Assembly: GCA_937899365.1 (NCBI GenBank)
Contig: CALBPH010000328.1
Coordinates: 1-8,519 of the forward strand
Length of the DNA: 8,519 bases
Origin: an uncultured Leptolyngbya sp.
GTDB taxonomy: Bacteria > Cyanobacteriota > Cyanobacteriia > Phormidesmidales > Phormidesmidaceae
Reading direction: 5' to 3'
This document shows positions 6,801-8,519 of this stretch, one piece after another. Under the pieces are notes generated by a model. It worked only from the letters and a program-made list of their open reading frames with translations. It made no database searches and had not been told where the DNA came from. The stretch's first letter is position 1; each line of letters begins with the position of its first letter. The position numbers were made by a program, and so were the translations under genes.

Positions 6801-7749
6801 TAAGAACAAAAATTCGCTATTGGAAAAGCCCCCTACGCTGGCTGAAAGCGACTATCACATCAAAGATGCATCCCAGGAGTTCTATCAGCACTTTAAAAAA
6901 CTGTCTAAGGATCTTAAGGGAGTTGGCTATGAATTGCCGATTCTATGTTGCTTGGATAATTTAGATAGGGTATTCCCACGATCTAATGAAAAGATTGAAG
7001 AGAAGGCCGAAGAATTTAGCTTTGTGTTTGGGGCTCTACGGGCGTTGAATCAAAAAGAGCAGCTACTGTCGCTGATGGTGACGGCAGTGCGACCTCAGTG
7101 TAATCGAATTAAGCAATGGGACTTTTCTGAGACGTCTAAAAATCCGCTACATCGATTCTTTAAAGAATCTTTTCTAAAACCATTTTCTATTTACCAAACC
7201 GCAGCAATGATCAATGGTATTGGCAGTTTAATGAAGTGGGAGTTTGATCGCCAGACCATACAGGCAATTCATCGGCTAAGTGGCGGACATCCGTTTTTAA
7301 TTAGAAAAATAGCCGGTTTTTTGGCAAATAAGGCGAATGCTCAAGCTGAGATACAAGCGAAAGGACGCATTTCCTTTGTTTTTGCTCAACAGAATTTGAG
7401 AAAAGTATTTCGTGACCAGTCCCTAAAAGCTTATGTTGAATACAGTATTATTGGTGAACTTAGAACTTACAACTCAAAACCCAAGGTTCATCATATTTTG
7501 AATGCGTTGAGTATGATGACGACGGCCTCCAACAATACTGATGGTTGGCTAAGGGCAAGAACGTTGTTGGCATTTTTGTCTAAGAAGCTAAGTATTTCCG
7601 AGATTCAATGTTTGGATGCGGTCCACATTTTGCAGAACCTGGGAATTGTGGAACAGACTGTACATGCCGATGGTTATGACTGTTACCGGATTCGGGTTTT
7701 ACTGTTGCATCAGTGGTTTCAGATGCTGAGAAAGGCGAAGAGTGCTTGA
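3868..7749 (+). CDS. NACHT-domain STAND NTPase fused to a second P-loop ATPase, 1293 residues
   Basis: Probably a signal-transducing ATPase of the immune-sensor type; the exact function is unknown. Residues 1-110 are a helical N-terminal region with RHGQLKILGMNKPVSLDSVY, which I recall from cyanobacterial NACHT proteins. NACHT follows: Walker A GAPGAGKT (128-135), Walker B LILFDGLDEV (205-214), sensor-like RYVISCR (237-243), VRELAQTPLLLTFLC (301-315) and FSHLTFQEFLAA (431-442). Helices run to ~750, ending with WLTITPEEA and AKRVSPELWE, where typical family members stop. Then come an unassigned alpha/beta region (~790-900), a second ATPase with FFGRTELL (903-910), Walker A GLRKSGKS (927-934), Walker B ILCCLDNLDRV (1025-1035), sensor-like VTAVRP (1071-1076) and LSGGHPF (1137-1143), and a winged-helix-like tail (~1205-1290). 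No membrane segment or signal peptide is seen, so it should be cytosolic. Both P-loops look intact. ATG 3868 is the only canonical start after the in-frame TAA at 3811; its ribosome-binding site is weak. Sampled GC (37-45%) is below the neighbours', suggesting transfer. No partner gene is adjacent. Confidence 0.94.
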   Translation: MSAQAQSLANLIIDVLGNKGGRFFGLFKKRPNPQTKQSILSASQTYLHRFRERHGQLKILGMNKPVSLDSVYVPVRLLEDSEINRSMSIDDMEKACRARHERRSLSRSSQQKTAIDIANEIQYLSIIGAPGAGKTTLLRKIGLEALKEKTETQFQHACMPIWIDLKKLTENTIGFQEYIAHELESFDFPESTEITENALKKGQFLILFDGLDEVSSSSRHQVLDDIETFVERYEKNRYVISCRAAAYRAPSTSFREITLAGNSQEQIKNFIYNWFSSDEVGNTEAAETCWKSLRKSDNVAVRELAQTPLLLTFLCLVYSRSLTFSGNRSILYHQGLRILLKKWFEEKRISKEGIYEGLHVELEEKLLAEIAYKAFREDKLLFTKVNLVNHIRGFLLKELNAPSNLSGETILDAIAIQQGILVEQSPGIYSFSHLTFQEFLAAKYIHENYNNQALSEMVRLYANDKRWEEIFLLVAGLKYDATNAINLLLYLNQVAQGFINTEKLSSLWLWAAQVTGDEPSSKKLVEKRANVLYRAFHYSRILAQSSELKGELETVQALLQPLIYNLRASSDLTLTTCLINAFHTVTIQIKDTNKLGNLASRKRIQLELKKAVNVAKPLANKIRKRASVRSMRYLKNHEQPSSLDEELKRNEIFANSDFLTLFEQLNRLSLNIPGTKYPSHVHKRFFDELKHVCLGILKIDESWLTITPEEARACQDCLYVTLLMLKCRKEAKRVSPELWESVEGQILSLSVGGYRPAMVVAQSFLDQVGAISKQEDEGNLLVTETSDQFGLKPPFFVSVVSEKLTKNNIHELFHRSDEIRAHNSDLAGIIMYDAVPEMAARELITDLKLHQDFKVIPISLAEVEQILPNADECQDVLSSHIRRYTDTVDFFKDKIAVRDKLLFFGRTELLTELVTDLKNNQNVGLFGLRKSGKSSVVHQLSLVCQDHAVIYTDLKKYSDIGYGVELLDEILQNLYRLAKNKNSLLEKPPTLAESDYHIKDASQEFYQHFKKLSKDLKGVGYELPILCCLDNLDRVFPRSNEKIEEKAEEFSFVFGALRALNQKEQLLSLMVTAVRPQCNRIKQWDFSETSKNPLHRFFKESFLKPFSIYQTAAMINGIGSLMKWEFDRQTIQAIHRLSGGHPFLIRKIAGFLANKANAQAEIQAKGRISFVFAQQNLRKVFRDQSLKAYVEYSIIGELRTYNSKPKVHHILNALSMMTTASNNTDGWLRARTLLAFLSKKLSISEIQCLDAVHILQNLGIVEQTVHADGYDCYRIRVLLLHQWFQMLRKAKSA

Positions 7750-7811
7750 GGGTAGGCATAACAGTAGTCATAACAAAAGAGTTGAAGCTGGGTATAGGGT
7801 GACATGCTGCT

Positions 7812-8417
7812 ATGAAACTAACTCATGGGCTATTAATTGCTGGGGTGATCGTTGGCCTAGGGGCGCTGCTTTTTTGGGGATATCGGGCAGCGTCTGCACC
7901 GTTACCTGATGGGTTTCCGTTGCCTACGGCGAAGGGTGACGTTGAGATTAAGCAATATCCAGCCTATCGGGCAGCGACGGTACAGGTGCGGGGTGACCTG
8001 GCCAATGCCCCATCCCGTGGATTTTCGCCATTGTTTCGCCATATTAGCGACAACAGTATTTCAATGACGGCTCCGGTGGAGACGCGGTATCCGACGGCAA
8101 CGTTGGGGGCAAGTGCGATCGCAACTGGTGATGCAGCCGTTTCATTTTTATATCGCAGTTTGGATGTGGTGCCGGAAGAGGTGGCCCAGAATGTACGAGT
8201 GGAAGATATACCACCCATGGTGGTGGTCAGCGTTGGGATGCGGGGTGGCTATGGCTATGGGGTATACACGCGGGGAGTACAGCAGCTGCAAGATTGGCTA
8301 GCAATGCACCCAGAATATGAAATAACGGGACCACCGCGACGTTTTTTCTATGATGGGCCATTTATCCCTAATGGGTTGAAGCGGAGTGATATTCAGATTC
8401 CAGTACAGCGGAATTAA
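7812..8417 (+). CDS. SOUL-family heme-binding protein with N-terminal membrane anchor
   Basis: SOUL/HBP proteins bind heme or related tetrapyrroles; in bacteria their role is poorly defined (heme handling or buffering is inferred). This 201-residue protein begins with a hydrophobic segment (~7-23) after a short Lys/His n-region, so it is either anchored in the membrane or exported. The SOUL domain runs from ~40 to 198. Visible signatures are VEIKQYPAYRAATV, FSPLFRHISDNSISMTAPVE (71-90, the conserved MTAPV core), VSFLYR (110-115), VVVSVGMRGGYG, DWLAMHPEYEI, and a DIQIPV end strand where the family usually has an acidic-hydrophobic terminus. Length is normal. The start lies 62 bases after the NACHT stop. 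No strong Shine-Dalgarno or clear promoter is visible, so either read-through or its own promoter is possible. High GC (62% in the 60 bases from 8221) and an internal HIP1 site mark it as native, unlike the NACHT gene before it. Confidence 0.93.
   Translation: MKLTHGLLIAGVIVGLGALLFWGYRAASAPLPDGFPLPTAKGDVEIKQYPAYRAATVQVRGDLANAPSRGFSPLFRHISDNSISMTAPVETRYPTATLGASAIATGDAAVSFLYRSLDVVPEEVAQNVRVEDIPPMVVVSVGMRGGYGYGVYTRGVQQLQDWLAMHPEYEITGPPRRFFYDGPFIPNGLKRSDIQIPVQRN
8115..8122. repeat. HIP1 octamer GCGATCGC
   Basis: A single exact copy of the highly iterated palindrome of cyanobacterial genomes, inside the SOUL gene. I found no second copy in the window. It supports a cyanobacterial source; one copy in 8.5 kb points to a genome where HIP1 is not very dense, or to a region poor in it. 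Confidence 0.85.
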
Positions 8418-8421
8418 CAGT

Positions 8422-8438
8422 AATCTGATCTTCAGATT
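8422..8438. terminator. Small hairpin between the convergent SOUL gene and tRNA-Val
   Basis: AATCTGA (8422-8428) and TCAGATT (8432-8438) form a perfect 7-bp stem over a 3-base loop. It fills most of the 25 bases between the SOUL stop codon and the tRNA 3' end, where a terminator serving both strands would be expected. Neither side has a real T-run and the stem is AT-rich, so it may be weak or act mainly in 3'-end protection or processing. Confidence 0.45.
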
Positions 8439-8442
8439 TATA

Positions 8443-8516
8443 TGGACGTAACTGGATTCGAACCAGTGACCTCATCGATGTCAACGATGCGCTCTAACCA
8501 ACTGAGCTATACGTCC
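8443..8516 (-). tRNA. tRNA-Val, anticodon GAC
   Basis: Reading the minus strand from 8516, a complete 74-base cloverleaf is present. The acceptor stem GGACGTA pairs perfectly with TACGTCC. The D-stem GCTC/GAGC encloses the AGTTGGTTA loop. The anticodon stem CATCG/CGATG encloses TTGACAT, giving anticodon GAC (valine codons GTC and GTT). The variable loop is AGGTC, and the T-arm is ACTGG-TTCGAAT-CCAGT. The discriminator is A at 8443. CCA is not encoded (the next bases read TATA), so it must be added by nucleotidyltransferase, as is usual in cyanobacteria. tRNA 3' ends are common integration sites, but no copy of this 3' end is seen elsewhere in the window. Confidence 0.97.
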
Positions 8517-8519
8517 TTA

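Noticed and set aside
7964..8301. Alternative frames overlapping the SOUL gene (7964-8218 minus, 8113-8301 plus)
   Set aside because: The plus frame 7812-8417 carries clear SOUL signatures; the others are shadows of its GC-rich codons.
8443..8516. tRNA-Val as the attachment site of an island holding the NACHT gene
   Set aside because: I found no second copy of the tRNA 3' end in the window and no integrase, and the native-looking SOUL gene lies between the tRNA and the NACHT gene.
1..8519. CRISPR array, insertion sequence or tandem repeat array
   Set aside because: No regularly spaced direct repeats, transposase signatures or paired terminal inverted repeats were seen on either strand.

Overview
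The window reads as a stretch of cyanobacterial chromosome. The evidence is a GlgB with the cyanobacterial-type N-terminus, a SOUL heme-binding protein, an exported PPC-domain/TPR protein, a tRNA-Val(GAC) without an encoded CCA end, one HIP1 octamer (GCGATCGC) at 8115, and a large NACHT protein of a type I recall as common in filamentous and mat-forming cyanobacteria. Coding GC of about 50-60% in the flanking genes fits a Leptolyngbya-like or related lineage, but the species cannot be fixed from this sequence.

Layout. 1-947 (minus) is the first 315 codons of glgB, running off the left edge. 948-1264 is a gene-free spacer with a candidate hairpin and T-tract on the plus strand. 1265-1672 (minus) encodes a small, probably exported protein of unknown function. 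Divergent from it, 1715-2491 (plus) encodes a secreted protein with a PPC domain followed by TPR-like helices, with a good intrinsic terminator at 2639-2688. A gene-poor stretch of about 1.2 kb follows; it contains several short perfect palindromes but no convincing gene. 3868-7749 (plus) is a single 1293-residue gene. 7812-8417 (plus) encodes a membrane-anchored SOUL protein, converging on a complete tRNA-Val gene (8443-8516, minus), with a small hairpin in the 25-base gap.

The centre of interest is the 1293-residue protein. Its first ~750 residues look like a whole cyanobacterial NACHT NTPase of the STAND class: N-terminal helical region, P-loop, DGLDE Walker B, winged-helix FSHLTFQEFLAA motif and helical C-terminal part. 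Fused to it is a ~540-residue extension made of an unassigned alpha/beta region, a second intact P-loop ATPase with a STAND/ORC-like GGHP motif, and a C-terminal winged-helix-like tail. Two apparently active signalling ATPases in one chain is unusual. Bacterial NACHT and other STAND proteins are established anti-phage sensors, so a role as a stand-alone immune or stress sensor is a reasonable inference, but no separate effector domain or defence neighbour is visible. The gene and its upstream spacer are clearly AT-richer than the housekeeping genes on either side, which suggests later acquisition. The other genes (glycogen synthesis, envelope proteins, heme binding, tRNA) show no functional link to it or to each other.
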